From assembly GCF_023276405.1 (NCBI RefSeq), contig NZ_JALRMO010000001.1, forward strand, positions 5,022,001-5,086,000: a stretch of DNA of 64,000 nucleotides, in the 5' to 3' direction. A program made the position numbers and the translations under genes. The notes under the pieces were generated by a model. It saw only the letters and a list, made by a program, of their open reading frames with translations. It was not told the origin of the DNA and made no database searches. Shown piece after piece: positions 34,508 through 43,496 of this stretch; the stretch's first letter is position 1, and each line of letters opens with the position of its first letter. This DNA is from Paenibacillus hamazuiensis (GTDB taxonomy: Bacteria > Bacillota > Bacilli > Paenibacillales > NBRC-103111).

Positions 34508-35206
34508 TCAGGACATAAACAGCCGGGAGTACAGCGTTTCGTGCTGCATTTGGGCGATATCGGCCATCGGCGTGCATGTATAGCCGTCTTCGAGCGGGTC
34601 GAGGTGCGCGGCAAGCGCCCATGCTTTGCCGGCCAGCGGAAGCAGCTCGGCAAGCAGCTTCTGCCCTTCGGTTTGGCCCATCGACATAAGCCGGAGTCCG
34701 CTGCCGACGCACATGACCATGCATGCGTACAGGTAGCCTTCCGCAGCCATATGAAGCGGCACGCCTAGCTGAAAGCTGACCCAACCGTGGACGGTCGGAT
34801 GTGTACCCGGCAGCGTCCCCTCCGCCAGCGCTCCGTTCAGCGGCTCCCAGGGCAAATCCGGGTACATCGCCCGGCACAGCTGGTAAAGCCGGCGTCCCAT
34901 CTTTTGCGTGCCGTCCCGCGTTTCCCGGGCCGCTCTTTGCACGTGCTGCCTGCGATCGACGGCCCAGATGCTGTCGTAGTCGCCCGACGGCGCGTACGTG
35001 TACACGGCCTTGACAGCCAGCGCATCGAACGTCGACCAGCTGTAAAACAGCATCGATTCGATGTACCGCTTTAAATCGCGGGCATCGTTCAGCCTGCCCT
35101 GCTGCACCCACGTTTCAAGTCCGAACGAATGGGAAAAACCGCCGATCGGCAGCGCCGAATCGAGAAGCTGCGTGTAGGAAAGCCAGGAAAAGCCGGCGGA
35201 CGTCAT
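34508..35206 (-). CDS. ureF: Urease accessory protein UreF
   Basis: 232 residues, mostly helical. Family marks: [20 protein letters not shown] near the start, [25 protein letters not shown]-type central helices, and the end in [18 protein letters not shown]. UreF bridges UreD and UreG in the maturation complex and controls the GTPase. ATG 35206 follows AAAGGAGA; the longer frame overlaps ureC and is rejected. Confidence 0.93.
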   Translation of the reverse strand: MTSAGFSWLSYTQLLDSALPIGGFSHSFGLETWVQQGRLNDARDLKRYIESMLFYSWSTFDALAVKAVYTYAPSGDYDSIWAVDRRQHVQRAARETRDGTQKMGRRLYQLCRAMYPDLPWEPLNGALAEGTLPGTHPTVHGWVSFQLGVPLHMAAEGYLYACMVMCVGSGLRLMSMGQTEGQKLLAELLPLAGKAWALAAHLDPLEDGYTCTPMADIAQMQHETLYSRLFMS

Positions 35207-35235
35207 ATGCGTTATGCTCTCCTTTGCCTTAGGGC

Positions 35236-37047
35236 TCAAAATAAAAAGTACCTTTGAGCCATCGGCAGCACATCCGCGGGCTCGCATGTAACAGCGGCGC
35301 CGTCCACCTTGACCTCGTACGTTTCCGGGTTCACTTCGATGGCCGGCGTCCGGTCGTTATGGATCATATCTTTTTTCGTGACGGTGCGGCAGCCTTTGAC
35401 CGGCTCGATCCGTTTTTGCAGACCGAGCTTCTCGTGAACCTTACGTTCGTAGGCGGCTTGCGACACGAAGGTGATCGAATGGTTCAGCGCCTTGCCGAAC
35501 GCACCGAACATCGGCCGGCCGAACACCGGCTGCGGCGTCGGGATCGAAGCGTTCGGATCGCCCATCTGCGCGAAGGCGATCATGCCGCCTTTGAGCACCA
35601 TATCCGGCTTGACGCCGAAAAACATCGGGCTCCAGACGACCAGATCGGCGAGCTTGCCAACCTCCACGGAGCCGACAAGATGCGAGATCCCGTGGGTGAT
35701 GGCCGGGTTGATCGTATACTTCGCGACATACCGCTTGATGCGGTAATTGTCGCCGTCCCGCTCCGCATCGGCGGAGCCGGGGATGCCGCCGGGCGCAGCG
35801 GTTCCTGCCGATGCGCCCGACCCCGCAGCGGCGCGCACCGCGCCTGCCGCGGTGCCTGCGGCAGGCGGGGCGAGCCAGCCGCGCTGCCGCTTCATTTTAT
35901 CCGCCGTCTGCCACGTGCGGATAATCACTTCCCCGACGCGGCCCATGGCCTGCGAATCGGAGCTGATCATGCTGAAGACACCCATGTCGTGCAGGATGTC
36001 TTCAGCGGCGATCGTTTCGGGGCGGATGCGCGAATCCGCAAACGCCACGTCCTCGGGGATGCGGCTGTCCAGGTGGTGGCATACCATCAGCATGTCAAGA
36101 TGCTCCTCCACCGTATTTACCGTGTAGGGCCGGGTCGGATTCGTCGAAGACGGCAGCACGTTCAGCTCCGCCGCCGCACGGATGATGTCCGGCGCATGTC
36201 CTCCTCCCGCCCCCTCGGTATGGTACGTGTGAATGGTGCGTCCTCCTATCGCTGCCAGCGTATCCTCCACAAAGCCTGCCTCGTTGAGCGTGTCCGTATG
36301 AATCGCCACCTGCACGTCGTACTTGTCGGCGACGCGCAGGCACGCATCGATCGCCGCCGGGGTCGTCCCCCAATCCTCGTGCAGCTTAAGCCCGATCGCG
36401 CCGGCTTCGACCTGCTCGGCGAGCGGCTCTGTAAAAGCGGCGTTACCCTTCCCGGTGAATCCAAGGTTCATCGGAAACGCTTCCGCCGCCTCCAGCATCC
36501 GGTGCATGTGCCATGCGCCGGGGGTGCACGTCGTGGCGCTCGTGCCTGCGGCAGGCCCCGTGCCGCCGCCGATCATCGTCGTCACGCCGGATGAAAGCGC
36601 CGTCTCGATCTGCTGCGGGCATATAAAATGAATGTGCGTATCGATGCCGCCGGCTGTGACGATTTTGCCTTCACCGGCAATCACTTCGGTCGACGCCCCG
36701 ACGATCATGTTCGGATCGACCCCGTCCATGATATCCGGGTTGCCGGCTTTGCCTATGCCGACAATAAGGCCGTCCTTGATGCCGATGTCCGCTTTGACGA
36801 TGCCCCAATGATCGATGATCACCGCATTTGTAATGAGCGTATCAAGCACGCCTTCATCCCTCGTATGGCGGCCGGATTGCCCCATTCCGTCGCGGATGAC
36901 TTTGCCCCCGCCGAACTTGCATTCGTCCCCGTACACCGTATAATCCCGCTCGATGCAGGCCCACAGCTCCGTATCCGCCAGCCTGACGGCATCCCCGGCC
37001 GTCGGTCCGAACATCAGAGCATATGATCGTCGATCCATACGTTTCAA
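35236..37047 (-). CDS. ureC: Urease alpha subunit, with an unusual insertion
   Basis: About 603 residues, roughly 33 more than the usual 570. All active-site elements are intact: H138/H140 in [13 protein letters not shown], carbamylated Lys in GLKLHEDWG, His in [19 protein letters not shown], flap Cys-His in [14 protein letters not shown], and Asp in SSDSQAMGR. The extra residues form a low-complexity Ala/Gly/Pro stretch after KMKRQRG and before [12 protein letters not shown] (35752-35877), a surface region in known structures. TTG 37047 is preferred: it overlaps the ureB stop (TTGA) and is 9 nt from GGGAGGG; ATGs at 37038 and 37065 are alternatives. Confidence 0.93.
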   Translation of the reverse strand: MKRMDRRSYALMFGPTAGDAVRLADTELWACIERDYTVYGDECKFGGGKVIRDGMGQSGRHTRDEGVLDTLITNAVIIDHWGIVKADIGIKDGLIVGIGKAGNPDIMDGVDPNMIVGASTEVIAGEGKIVTAGGIDTHIHFICPQQIETALSSGVTTMIGGGTGPAAGTSATTCTPGAWHMHRMLEAAEAFPMNLGFTGKGNAAFTEPLAEQVEAGAIGLKLHEDWGTTPAAIDACLRVADKYDVQVAIHTDTLNEAGFVEDTLAAIGGRTIHTYHTEGAGGGHAPDIIRAAAELNVLPSSTNPTRPYTVNTVEEHLDMLMVCHHLDSRIPEDVAFADSRIRPETIAAEDILHDMGVFSMISSDSQAMGRVGEVIIRTWQTADKMKRQRGWLAPPAAGTAAGAVRAAAGSGASAGTAAPGGIPGSADAERDGDNYRIKRYVAKYTINPAITHGISHLVGSVEVGKLADLVVWSPMFFGVKPDMVLKGGMIAFAQMGDPNASIPTPQPVFGRPMFGAFGKALNHSITFVSQAAYERKVHEKLGLQKRIEPVKGCRTVTKKDMIHNDRTPAIEVNPETYEVKVDGAAVTCEPADVLPMAQRYFLF

Positions 37048-37412
37048 GGCTGTTTTCCCTCCCATGCTTTAAAGCGCGCTTCCACTTCCTCAGGCAAAGC
37101 GCCGACCGAAGCCGGACCTTGCGTAAGTCCGTTCAGCCCGTAGGACAGCCGGGCACCGCCAAGCTCGACGAGCTGAACCCGCTTCTCTTCCCCGGGTTCG
37201 AAACGAACGGCCGTACCTGCCGGAATGTTCAGCCTCATGCCGAAGGCAAGAGTGCGGGGAAACCGGAGCCCCCGGTTGACTTCAAAAAAATGATAATGCG
37301 AGCCTACCTGTACTGGCCGGTCTCCCATATTGACGACGACGAGCTCCACCGTACTGCGGCCAGCATTGAGGTCGATCGCATCGCTTTTTAACCGATACTC
37401 GCCCGGCACCAT
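37044..37412 (-). CDS. ureB: Urease beta subunit
   Basis: 122 residues, normal length. [19 protein letters not shown] start, then [20 protein letters not shown] and [20 protein letters not shown]-type core, all family hallmarks ([15 protein letters not shown] in relatives). It is the structural partner of UreC and UreA. ATG 37412 follows AAGGAGGG; a TTG at 37430 would overlap ureA. Confidence 0.95.
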   Translation of the reverse strand: MVPGEYRLKSDAIDLNAGRSTVELVVVNMGDRPVQVGSHYHFFEVNRGLRFPRTLAFGMRLNIPAGTAVRFEPGEEKRVQLVELGGARLSYGLNGLTQGPASVGALPEEVEARFKAWEGKQP

Positions 37413-37426
37413 AGGTTTTCCCTCCT

Positions 37427-37732
37427 TCAATACCCAATCGGCTGATGAACCGTCACCAGCTTCGTTCCGTCCGGGAACGTCGCCTCCACCTGCACCTCGT
37501 GAATCATTTCGGGGACGCCTTCCATCACCTGCCCGGCTTTGAGAACGGTTGTCCCGAGCCGCATCAGCTCGGCGACCGACAGCCCGTCGCGGGCGCCCTC
37601 CATAATTTCGGAAGTGATCAGAGCGATGCTTTCCGGATAATTCAACTTGACGCCGCGCTGCAGTCTTCGGCGGGCCAAATCGGCCGCCACCGTAATGAGC
37701 AGCTTTTCTTTTTCCCGTTCCGTCAAATTCAT
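37427..37732 (-). CDS. ureA: Urease gamma subunit
   Basis: 101 residues, full length. Starts [20 protein letters not shown] and has [20 protein letters not shown] and the C-terminal [20 protein letters not shown], all diagnostic for UreA. First gene of ureABCFGD. ATG 37732 after GAGGTGATC. Transcription starts from the promoter with an upstream GlnR/TnrA box at 37779-37831. Confidence 0.96.
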   Translation of the reverse strand: MNLTEREKEKLLITVAADLARRRLQRGVKLNYPESIALITSEIMEGARDGLSVAELMRLGTTVLKAGQVMEGVPEMIHEVQVEATFPDGTKLVTVHQPIGY

Positions 37733-37778
37733 GGAGATCACCTCGTAAAAAAACGAATATTCATCCTTGATGTTTCTC

Positions 37779-37831
37779 ATTATATTAGCCAAAAAAGACC
37801 GTGTAAATAACATATGTTATATTATATGACA
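37779..37831 (-). promoter_or_regulatory. ureA promoter with upstream GlnR/TnrA box
   Basis: Minus-strand promoter TTTACA (37807-37802), 17 nt, TATAAT (37784-37779). The perfect box TGTTA-N7-TGACA is at 37815-37831; its centre is about 51 bp upstream of the predicted start. In B. subtilis TnrA activates from about this distance, so activation under nitrogen limitation is the likely mode. Confidence 0.75.
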
Positions 37832-37930
37832 CAAAACAAGAATATTTTTTGAAATCCGCAATAAAAATGGATCGAAAAGGAAAAAACCGCCTTAAAAAAT
37901 TCTAATTTTTTGAATATCCGCCTGAATTAA

Positions 37931-37970
37931 TGTTATATATATTGACATAGATATCACACTAAAATATGAT
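37931..37970 (+). promoter_or_regulatory. urtA promoter overlapped by a GlnR/TnrA box
   Basis: TTGACA (37942-37947), 17 nt, TATGAT (37965-37970): a near-consensus sigma-A promoter. The perfect box TGTTA-N7-TGACA (37931-37947) covers the -35. Such overlap usually means repression, by GlnR, when nitrogen is plentiful, unlike the upstream box of ureA. Confidence 0.75.
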
Positions 37971-38007
37971 GGTTGGTGTAATGAACTTTCATACGGGAGT
38001 GGATGGA

Positions 38008-39285
38008 ATGAGATCAAACCGTAAAAGCTTAACCCTGTTTGTGGCGGCATTTATGGTGCTCGGCACGGCGCTCGCCGCTTGCACCGCGGAAACGAAGCCC
38101 ACCGCATCGACATCCGGGACAAAGACGGAAGCCAAGACGGAGGCGAACACAAACTCATCTGCAGGGGGAGAAATTCCCGTGGGCATCGTCCATTCACTCA
38201 CCGGCACGATGTCCATCAGCGAGGTTTCCGTGAAAGACGCCGAAATGATGGCCATCGACGAGATTAACCAGGCAGGGGGAGTCCTCGGTAAAAAATTAAA
38301 GCCGATCATCGAGGACGGCGCATCGGACTGGCCGACTTTCGCCGAGAAAACGAAGAAGCTGCTGCAAAAGGACAAAGTTGCCGTCATCTTCGGAGGATGG
38401 ACGTCGGCAAGCCGCAAGGCTGTGCTGCCGGTCGTCGAGCAGAACAAGGGATTGTTCTTCTATCCGGTCCAGTATGAGGGACTTGAAGCGTCGCCGAATA
38501 TTTTCTACACCGGCGCGACGACGAACCAGCAGATCGTACCGGCCGTCACCTGGCTGCTGCAGAACAAAGGCAAAAAATTTTTCCTCCTTGGCTCGGACTA
38601 CGTATTTCCCCGCACCGCGAACAAAATCATCAAAGAGCAGCTCAAGGCCGAAGGCGGCACCCTGATCGCCGAAGAATACACCCCACTCGGACACACCGAC
38701 TACAACACGATCATCAGCAAAATCAAGAAAGAAAAACCGGACGTCGTCTTCAATACGCTGAACGGCGACAGCAACGTAGCTTTTTTCAAGCAGCTGAAGG
38801 ATGCCGGAATCGGCCCGAATGATTTGACGACGCTCTCCGTGTCCATTGCCGAAGAAGAAATCCGCGGCATCGGAGCTTCCGTTCTCGAAGGCCATTATGC
38901 AGCCTGGAACTACTACCAGACGACCGATACGCCGGAAAACAAAAAATTCGTGGATGCTTACAAGACAAAATACGGCAAGGACCGCGTCACCGACGATCCG
39001 ATCGAAGCCGGTTATTTCGGGGTTTATCTTTGGGCCGAAGCGGTCAAAAAAGCCGGCAGCACCGATGTGGATAAGGTGAAGGCGGCGGCCAAAGGGCTCG
39101 AGTACAGCGCACCGGGCGGCAAAGTCAAAATCGACGGAGACAACCAGCACGTATACAAAACGGTCCGCATCGGGCAGGTCCAGGCGGACGGCCAATTCAA
39201 GGAGGTATGGAATTCCGGGCAGCCGGTGAAGCCGGACCCGTTCCTGACCACATATCCTTGGGGAGCCGAGGTCACCAAAAAATAA
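38008..39285 (+). CDS. urtA: Urea ABC transporter substrate-binding lipoprotein
   Basis: 425 residues from ATG 38008 (GGGAG 8 nt upstream); earlier ATGs lie at or before the predicted transcript start. Lipoprotein signal with lipobox LAAC, Thr/Lys/Glu-rich linker, then a periplasmic-binding-protein type 1 fold: [70 protein letters not shown]. These blocks match UrtA/FmdD-type urea- or amide-binding proteins. First gene of urtABCDE, next to the divergent urease operon, which supports urea as ligand. Confidence 0.95.
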   Translation: MRSNRKSLTLFVAAFMVLGTALAACTAETKPTASTSGTKTEAKTEANTNSSAGGEIPVGIVHSLTGTMSISEVSVKDAEMMAIDEINQAGGVLGKKLKPIIEDGASDWPTFAEKTKKLLQKDKVAVIFGGWTSASRKAVLPVVEQNKGLFFYPVQYEGLEASPNIFYTGATTNQQIVPAVTWLLQNKGKKFFLLGSDYVFPRTANKIIKEQLKAEGGTLIAEEYTPLGHTDYNTIISKIKKEKPDVVFNTLNGDSNVAFFKQLKDAGIGPNDLTTLSVSIAEEEIRGIGASVLEGHYAAWNYYQTTDTPENKKFVDAYKTKYGKDRVTDDPIEAGYFGVYLWAEAVKKAGSTDVDKVKAAAKGLEYSAPGGKVKIDGDNQHVYKTVRIGQVQADGQFKEVWNSGQPVKPDPFLTTYPWGAEVTKK

Positions 39286-39373
39286 CACGCGATTTACGGA
39301 AGCGGTCGGAGCCTGCCCCGCCGGACGGCGCGGTCTCCGGCCTTTCCGTTATCCATCTTTTGGAGGGAAGCAC

Positions 39374-40279
39374 ATGGGGATTTTGCTGCTCCAATTGTTT
39401 AACGGCGTCAGCCTCGGCTCCATCCTGCTGCTGGTTGCGCTCGGCCTGGCCATCACATTCGGACTGATGAACGTGATCAATATGGCTCACGGCGAGTTCA
39501 TCATGATCGGCGCCTATATGGCGTATACGATCCAGCAGCTTTTTCATAATATGCTGCCCCCGGCCGCTTTCGGCTGGTATTTTCCCGCCTCGCTCGCCGT
39601 CGCGTTTGCCGCTGCGTTTGCCGTCGGCCTGCTGCTCGAGGTCACGCTGATCCGCTTCCTGTACGGCCGGCCGCTCGACAGCCTGCTCGCGACCTGGGGC
39701 GTCAGCCTCGTGCTGCAGCAGTTGGCGCGGCAAACGTTCGGCGCGCCGAACGTCGCCGTCAAAGCGCCGGCCTGGCTCGAAGGCGGACTGCAGCTCGGCG
39801 CCGATTTGACGCTGCCGTACAAACGGCTGTTCATCATCGCGCTCGTCATCGTCTGCATCGCCATCATCTATGCGTTTCTGTACCGCTCCGCCGGCGGTCG
39901 CCGCATGCGCGCCGTCATGCAAAACCGCGGCATGGCCGCCTGCCTCGGCATTTCCACGCGGCGCGTCGACGCGGTCAGCTTCGCCTTCGGCTCGGGGCTC
40001 GCCGGCATCGCCGGCTGCGCGCTGACGCTGCTCGGGCCGATCGGGCCGACGATCGGCACCTACTACATCGTCGACGCGTTTATGGTCGTCGTGCTCGGCG
40101 GCATCGGCAAGCTGGTCGGCACGGTCGCCGGCGCGCTCGGCATCGGCGTGCTCGGCACCGCGCTGGAATACGGCACCAGCGCCACGATCGGCAAGGTGAT
40201 CGTGTTTACGCTGATCATCGCCTTTTTGCAGTGGAAGCCTTCCGGTCTTGTCACAGTCCGGTCGCGCACGCTCGATTAG
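39374..40279 (+). CDS. urtB: Urea ABC transporter permease UrtB
   Basis: 301 residues, about eight helices of the LivH type. Family block ALGLAITFGLMNVINMAHGE near residue 25 and a C-terminal EAA-like region GIGKLVGTVAGALGIGVL. It forms the membrane channel with UrtC. ATG 39374 is preceded by GGAGGG. 88 bp after urtA. Confidence 0.95.
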   Translation: MGILLLQLFNGVSLGSILLLVALGLAITFGLMNVINMAHGEFIMIGAYMAYTIQQLFHNMLPPAAFGWYFPASLAVAFAAAFAVGLLLEVTLIRFLYGRPLDSLLATWGVSLVLQQLARQTFGAPNVAVKAPAWLEGGLQLGADLTLPYKRLFIIALVIVCIAIIYAFLYRSAGGRRMRAVMQNRGMAACLGISTRRVDAVSFAFGSGLAGIAGCALTLLGPIGPTIGTYYIVDAFMVVVLGGIGKLVGTVAGALGIGVLGTALEYGTSATIGKVIVFTLIIAFLQWKPSGLVTVRSRTLD

Positions 40280-40300
40280 ACCCGGAGGTGAGCTTAGCTT

Positions 40301-41389
40301 ATGAGCGCCAAGTTTAAAATCGCGGCAACCCTCGTCCTCTTCGCGCTGATGCTGGCGGCGCCGCTCGTTTTGTCGGAGTTCCGGCTGGCCTTGCTCGGCA
40401 AGTTTTTGGCTTATGCCATCCTGGCGGTCGGCTTGGATCTGATTTGGGGTTACACCGGCATTCTCAGCCTCGGCCACGGCGTTTATTTCGGTCTCGGCGC
40501 ATACTGTATGGCGATGCATCTGAAGCTCATCGCCTCGCGAGGCGAGCTGCCCGATTTCATGTCGTGGAGCGGCGTGGAGAAGCTGCCCGCATTCTGGGTT
40601 CCTTTTCAGCATGCGGGAGCCGCCCTGCTGCTTGCTGTGCTCGTGCCTGCGGCCGTCGCCTTCGCGCTCGGGTATTTGACGTTCAAAAGCCGCATCCGCG
40701 GCTCGTTTTTCTCCATCCTGTCGCAGGCGCTCGTCATCATTGCGGTGACGCTGTTCGTCGGACAGCAAGGATACACGGGAGGAACAAACGGCTTGACGAA
40801 TTTCGATACGTTCCTCGGCTTTCCGCTGGCGGAGCCGGGGACGAAGCTTGCGCTTTACTACGTCACGCTGGGCGTGCTCGCCATCGTCGTGCTGCTTTGC
40901 ATGCGGCTTACGGCTACCCGGTTCGGCAAAATTTTGATTGCCGTGCGCGACGCGGAAAACCGGGTCCGCTTCATCGGCTTCAACCCGGTGGCGTACAAAG
41001 TGTTCGCCTACTGCGTATCCGCAGGACTGGCGGGACTTGCCGGCATTTTGTTCGTGCTGCAGGAAGGCATCGTTTCACCTGCGCAAATGGGCATCGTCCC
41101 GTCGATTGAAATGGTTTTGTGGGTCGCTGTCGGCGGCCGCGCCACCCTGCTCGGCGGCGTCGTCGGAGCCATCGTCACGAATGCCGCAAAAACGGCGTTC
41201 AGCGAGGCCTCCCCCGAATGGTGGCCGATTTTCCTCGGCGCGATGTTTATCGTCGTCGTGCTCTTTTTGCCGAAAGGAATTATCGGGACGCTGCAGGAAG
41301 GCTGGGCCAAAATCATGCCGCGCGCACCGAAGCGGGAAGTGTCCGCCCCGCCGCAGGAGGCTTCGCTCGGCGGCGGACCTTCCGCGTAA
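40301..41389 (+). CDS. urtC: Urea ABC transporter permease UrtC
   Basis: 362 residues, LivM type, about ten helices. Marks: GLDLIWGYTGILSLGHGVYF near residue 47, QQGYTGGTNGLTNFDTFLGF (the UrtC-specific extracellular loop) and a C-terminal VAVGGRATLLGGVVGA. Pairs with UrtB. GGAGGTGAGC precedes the ATG. The last residues (PRAPKREVSAPPQEASLGGG) are a disordered cytoplasmic tail. Confidence 0.95.
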   Translation: MSAKFKIAATLVLFALMLAAPLVLSEFRLALLGKFLAYAILAVGLDLIWGYTGILSLGHGVYFGLGAYCMAMHLKLIASRGELPDFMSWSGVEKLPAFWVPFQHAGAALLLAVLVPAAVAFALGYLTFKSRIRGSFFSILSQALVIIAVTLFVGQQGYTGGTNGLTNFDTFLGFPLAEPGTKLALYYVTLGVLAIVVLLCMRLTATRFGKILIAVRDAENRVRFIGFNPVAYKVFAYCVSAGLAGLAGILFVLQEGIVSPAQMGIVPSIEMVLWVAVGGRATLLGGVVGAIVTNAAKTAFSEASPEWWPIFLGAMFIVVVLFLPKGIIGTLQEGWAKIMPRAPKREVSAPPQEASLGGGPSA

Positions 41390-41436
41390 GCCGCTCCGAC
41401 AGATGACTATGTAAAACTTTCAGGAGGCTGATCCCG

Positions 41437-42222
41437 ATGATAGTAACTTCACCGAGAAAAGAAGCGTACCCGGATATTTTACGGGCCGAAGGTTTGGAGG
41501 TCGATTTTGACGGCTTCAAGGCGATAAGAGGGCTCGATTTTTCCTTGACCCGCGGGGAGCTGCGCTTCCTCATCGGCCCGAACGGTGCCGGCAAAACGAC
41601 GCTGCTCGACTGCATTTGCGGCAAAGTGAAGCCGGCCAAAGGCAAACTTACGTTCAAAGGCCAGATCGATCTCGCCCGCCATCAGGAGCATCAAATCGCC
41701 CAGCTCGGCATCGGCCGCAAGTTTCAGGCTCCGTCGATTTTCATGACGCTGACCGTGCTGGAAAATGTGCTGCTCTCGATGAAGCAGAAGCGCGGACTGC
41801 TCAGCTCGCTTACGACGAAAATTACGGCCGAGCAGCGCGACCGGATGGTCCATTATTTGCAGCTGATCGGGCTGGAGCAAAAAGCGAAGGAGAAAGCCGG
41901 AGCGCTTTCCCACGGACAGAAGCAGTGGCTCGAAATCGGCATGCTGCTTATGCAGGAGCCGGAGCTGCTGCTGCTCGACGAACCCGCCGCCGGCATGACG
42001 GACAGCGAAACGGAGAAAACCGGCGAGCTGCTGCACAAAATCAGCGACCGGCAGACGGTCGTCGTCGTCGAGCACGATATGGAATTCGTCCGCAAATACG
42101 CCAAAACCGTAACGGTCATGCACGAAGGCAGCGTCCTTTGCGAAGGGACGATGCAGGACATTCAGCAGGATGATAAAGTCGCGGAGGTGTACCTTGGAAG
42201 GCGGGGTGAACGGCATGCTTAG
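41437..42222 (+). CDS. urtD: Urea ABC transporter ATPase UrtD
   Basis: 261 residues, LivG type. Walker A GPNGAGKTTLLD, Q-loop region GRKFQAPSIF, signature LSHGQKQWLEIGMLLM (SHGQ, typical of UrtD), Walker B LLLLDEPAAGM and switch His in VVEHDMEFV. It powers uptake with UrtE. AGGAGG precedes the ATG; the end overlaps urtE by 8 bp. Confidence 0.95.
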   Translation: MIVTSPRKEAYPDILRAEGLEVDFDGFKAIRGLDFSLTRGELRFLIGPNGAGKTTLLDCICGKVKPAKGKLTFKGQIDLARHQEHQIAQLGIGRKFQAPSIFMTLTVLENVLLSMKQKRGLLSSLTTKITAEQRDRMVHYLQLIGLEQKAKEKAGALSHGQKQWLEIGMLLMQEPELLLLDEPAAGMTDSETEKTGELLHKISDRQTVVVVEHDMEFVRKYAKTVTVMHEGSVLCEGTMQDIQQDDKVAEVYLGRRGERHA

Positions 42223-42910
42223 CATCGACCGCCTGGAGGTCGGATACGGCGAAAGCGCCGTTTTGCGGGACGTCAGCCTGGAGGTGCGGGCCGGACAGGT
42301 CGTCTGCCTGATGGGCCGAAACGGCGTCGGCAAAACGACGCTGATGCGCGGCATCATGGGGCTGCTGCGGGCCCGCAGCGGAAGCGTCCGCTTTGCGGGG
42401 CGCGATCTCACGGGCGCTTCGCCGGAGAAACGCGCCCGTTCGGGCATCGGCTACGTGCCTCAGGGCCGGGATATTTTCCCGCAGCTGACGGTGGAGGAAA
42501 ACCTGCTGCTTGGCCTCGAGGCAGCCGCCGGCCGCGGCAGCAAGCTGCCGGAAGCGGCGCTCGCCCTGTTCCCGGCGCTGCGGGACATGCTGCAGCGCAA
42601 AGGCGGTGACCTGAGCGGCGGCCAGCAGCAGCAGCTCGCGATCGCCCGCGCGCTTGCCGCCGGGCCGAAGCTGCTGCTGCTCGACGAGCCGATGGAAGGT
42701 ATCCAGCCTTCCGTCGTCATGGAGATCGAGCGGGTGATCGAAACGCTCAAAGCTTCCAGGGAAATGGCGATTTTGCTTGTCGAGCAAAGCCTGACGTTCG
42801 CCACGCGCATCGCCGACTATTACTGCGTGCTCGATAAAGGCGCCGTCGTAGCTGAGGGCAGCCCCGCCAACTTGACGGAGGAGCAGGTGAAGCGGCATTT
42901 GGTCGTGTAG
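42215..42910 (+). CDS. urtE: Urea ABC transporter ATPase UrtE
   Basis: 231 residues, LivF type. MLSIDRLEVGYGESAVLRDV start, Walker A GRNGVGKTTLMRG, signature DLSGGQQQQLAIARAL, Walker B LLLLDEPMEGIQPS and a final His in KRHLVV. The ATG at 42215 matches the usual UrtE start; a TTG at 42194, 6 nt from GGAGG, is an alternative. Last gene of urtABCDE, with a terminator just after. Confidence 0.95.
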   Translation: MLSIDRLEVGYGESAVLRDVSLEVRAGQVVCLMGRNGVGKTTLMRGIMGLLRARSGSVRFAGRDLTGASPEKRARSGIGYVPQGRDIFPQLTVEENLLLGLEAAAGRGSKLPEAALALFPALRDMLQRKGGDLSGGQQQQLAIARALAAGPKLLLLDEPMEGIQPSVVMEIERVIETLKASREMAILLVEQSLTFATRIADYYCVLDKGAVVAEGSPANLTEEQVKRHLVV

Positions 42911-42938
42911 CTTATGCGGTCCATTTTTGCCTGGCAAC

Positions 42939-42979
42939 CCCACCCGCGTCTCCTACGATGTGAAACCGGGTGGGCTTTT
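42939..42979 (+). terminator. Terminator of the urt operon
   Basis: Arms CCCACCCG (42939-42946) and CGGGTGGG (42967-42974) followed by CTTTTCT. Confidence 0.7.
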
Positions 42980-43407
42980 CTATGATTTGTCCAATCCTTT
43001 AAAAATGCCGGAAACATCTATGGATATGCAAGGTATATTTTCTGAAGTCAACGTTCCCTTCCCTATATGAGCGCCTTCAAGATGATAAACCCCATTCTTC
43101 AGCACCCATTGCTCAACGGACTCAAACTTGGGGTACACAAGCCAGTATTCAAGTACCCCGTGCTTTTCGTAAAGCTGGAATTTCTCTACTTTGTCCACTC
43201 TTGCGCTCCCCGCGGACACTATTTTTACGATTAGGTCCGGCGAACCTTCAACGCCCCTGCAAAAAACAGAAGTATGAGATTTACCGTTTTTTTCATTGCC
43301 TCTGCCATATCAAAAAACTCCTCTGCGGTAAGCTCTACCTTTCTCTTTACCCGATCCACCTGAGTTCTTTCTGAATGGCATCTGAAAACTTCCTGAGGGA
43401 ATGGCAT
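42980..43407 (-). pseudogene. Broken Uma2-family (DUF820) endonuclease-like gene
   Basis: The C-terminal half is recognisable: GVEGSPDLIVKIVSAGSARV then DKVEKFQLYEKHGVLEYWLV, matching the PD-(D/E)xK fold core of Uma2 proteins (GAPDLVIEILS, YWIVDP in relatives). The N-terminal piece (VELTAEEFFDMAEAMKK) is in a different frame, and the shift falls at seven T at 43287-43293. About 80 residues expected between the parts are absent, so both a deletion and a frameshift are present. Uma2 genes are common accessory genes of unknown role. Confidence 0.7.
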
Positions 43408-43421
43408 TCCGGAAATCGGCA

Positions 43422-43463
43422 TAAAAAAAGACTCTGTCAAAGGTCATAGACCAGTGAAGAGTC
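43422..43463 (-). terminator. Terminator of the aldo/keto reductase gene
   Basis: Minus-strand arms GACTCT/AGAGTC (43463-43458 with 43435-43430), an inner mini-stem GGTC/GACC, and a run of T after it. Confidence 0.7.
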
Positions 43464-43496
43464 CTTTTGCTGCTTGGGGTCGAACGGATCCTTGCC

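Noticed and set aside
39272-40768. A 498-codon open frame antisense to urtB/urtC
   Set aside because: Composition (Gln, Arg, Asp, Ala) is that of an antisense shadow, and the plus strand encodes well-defined permeases.
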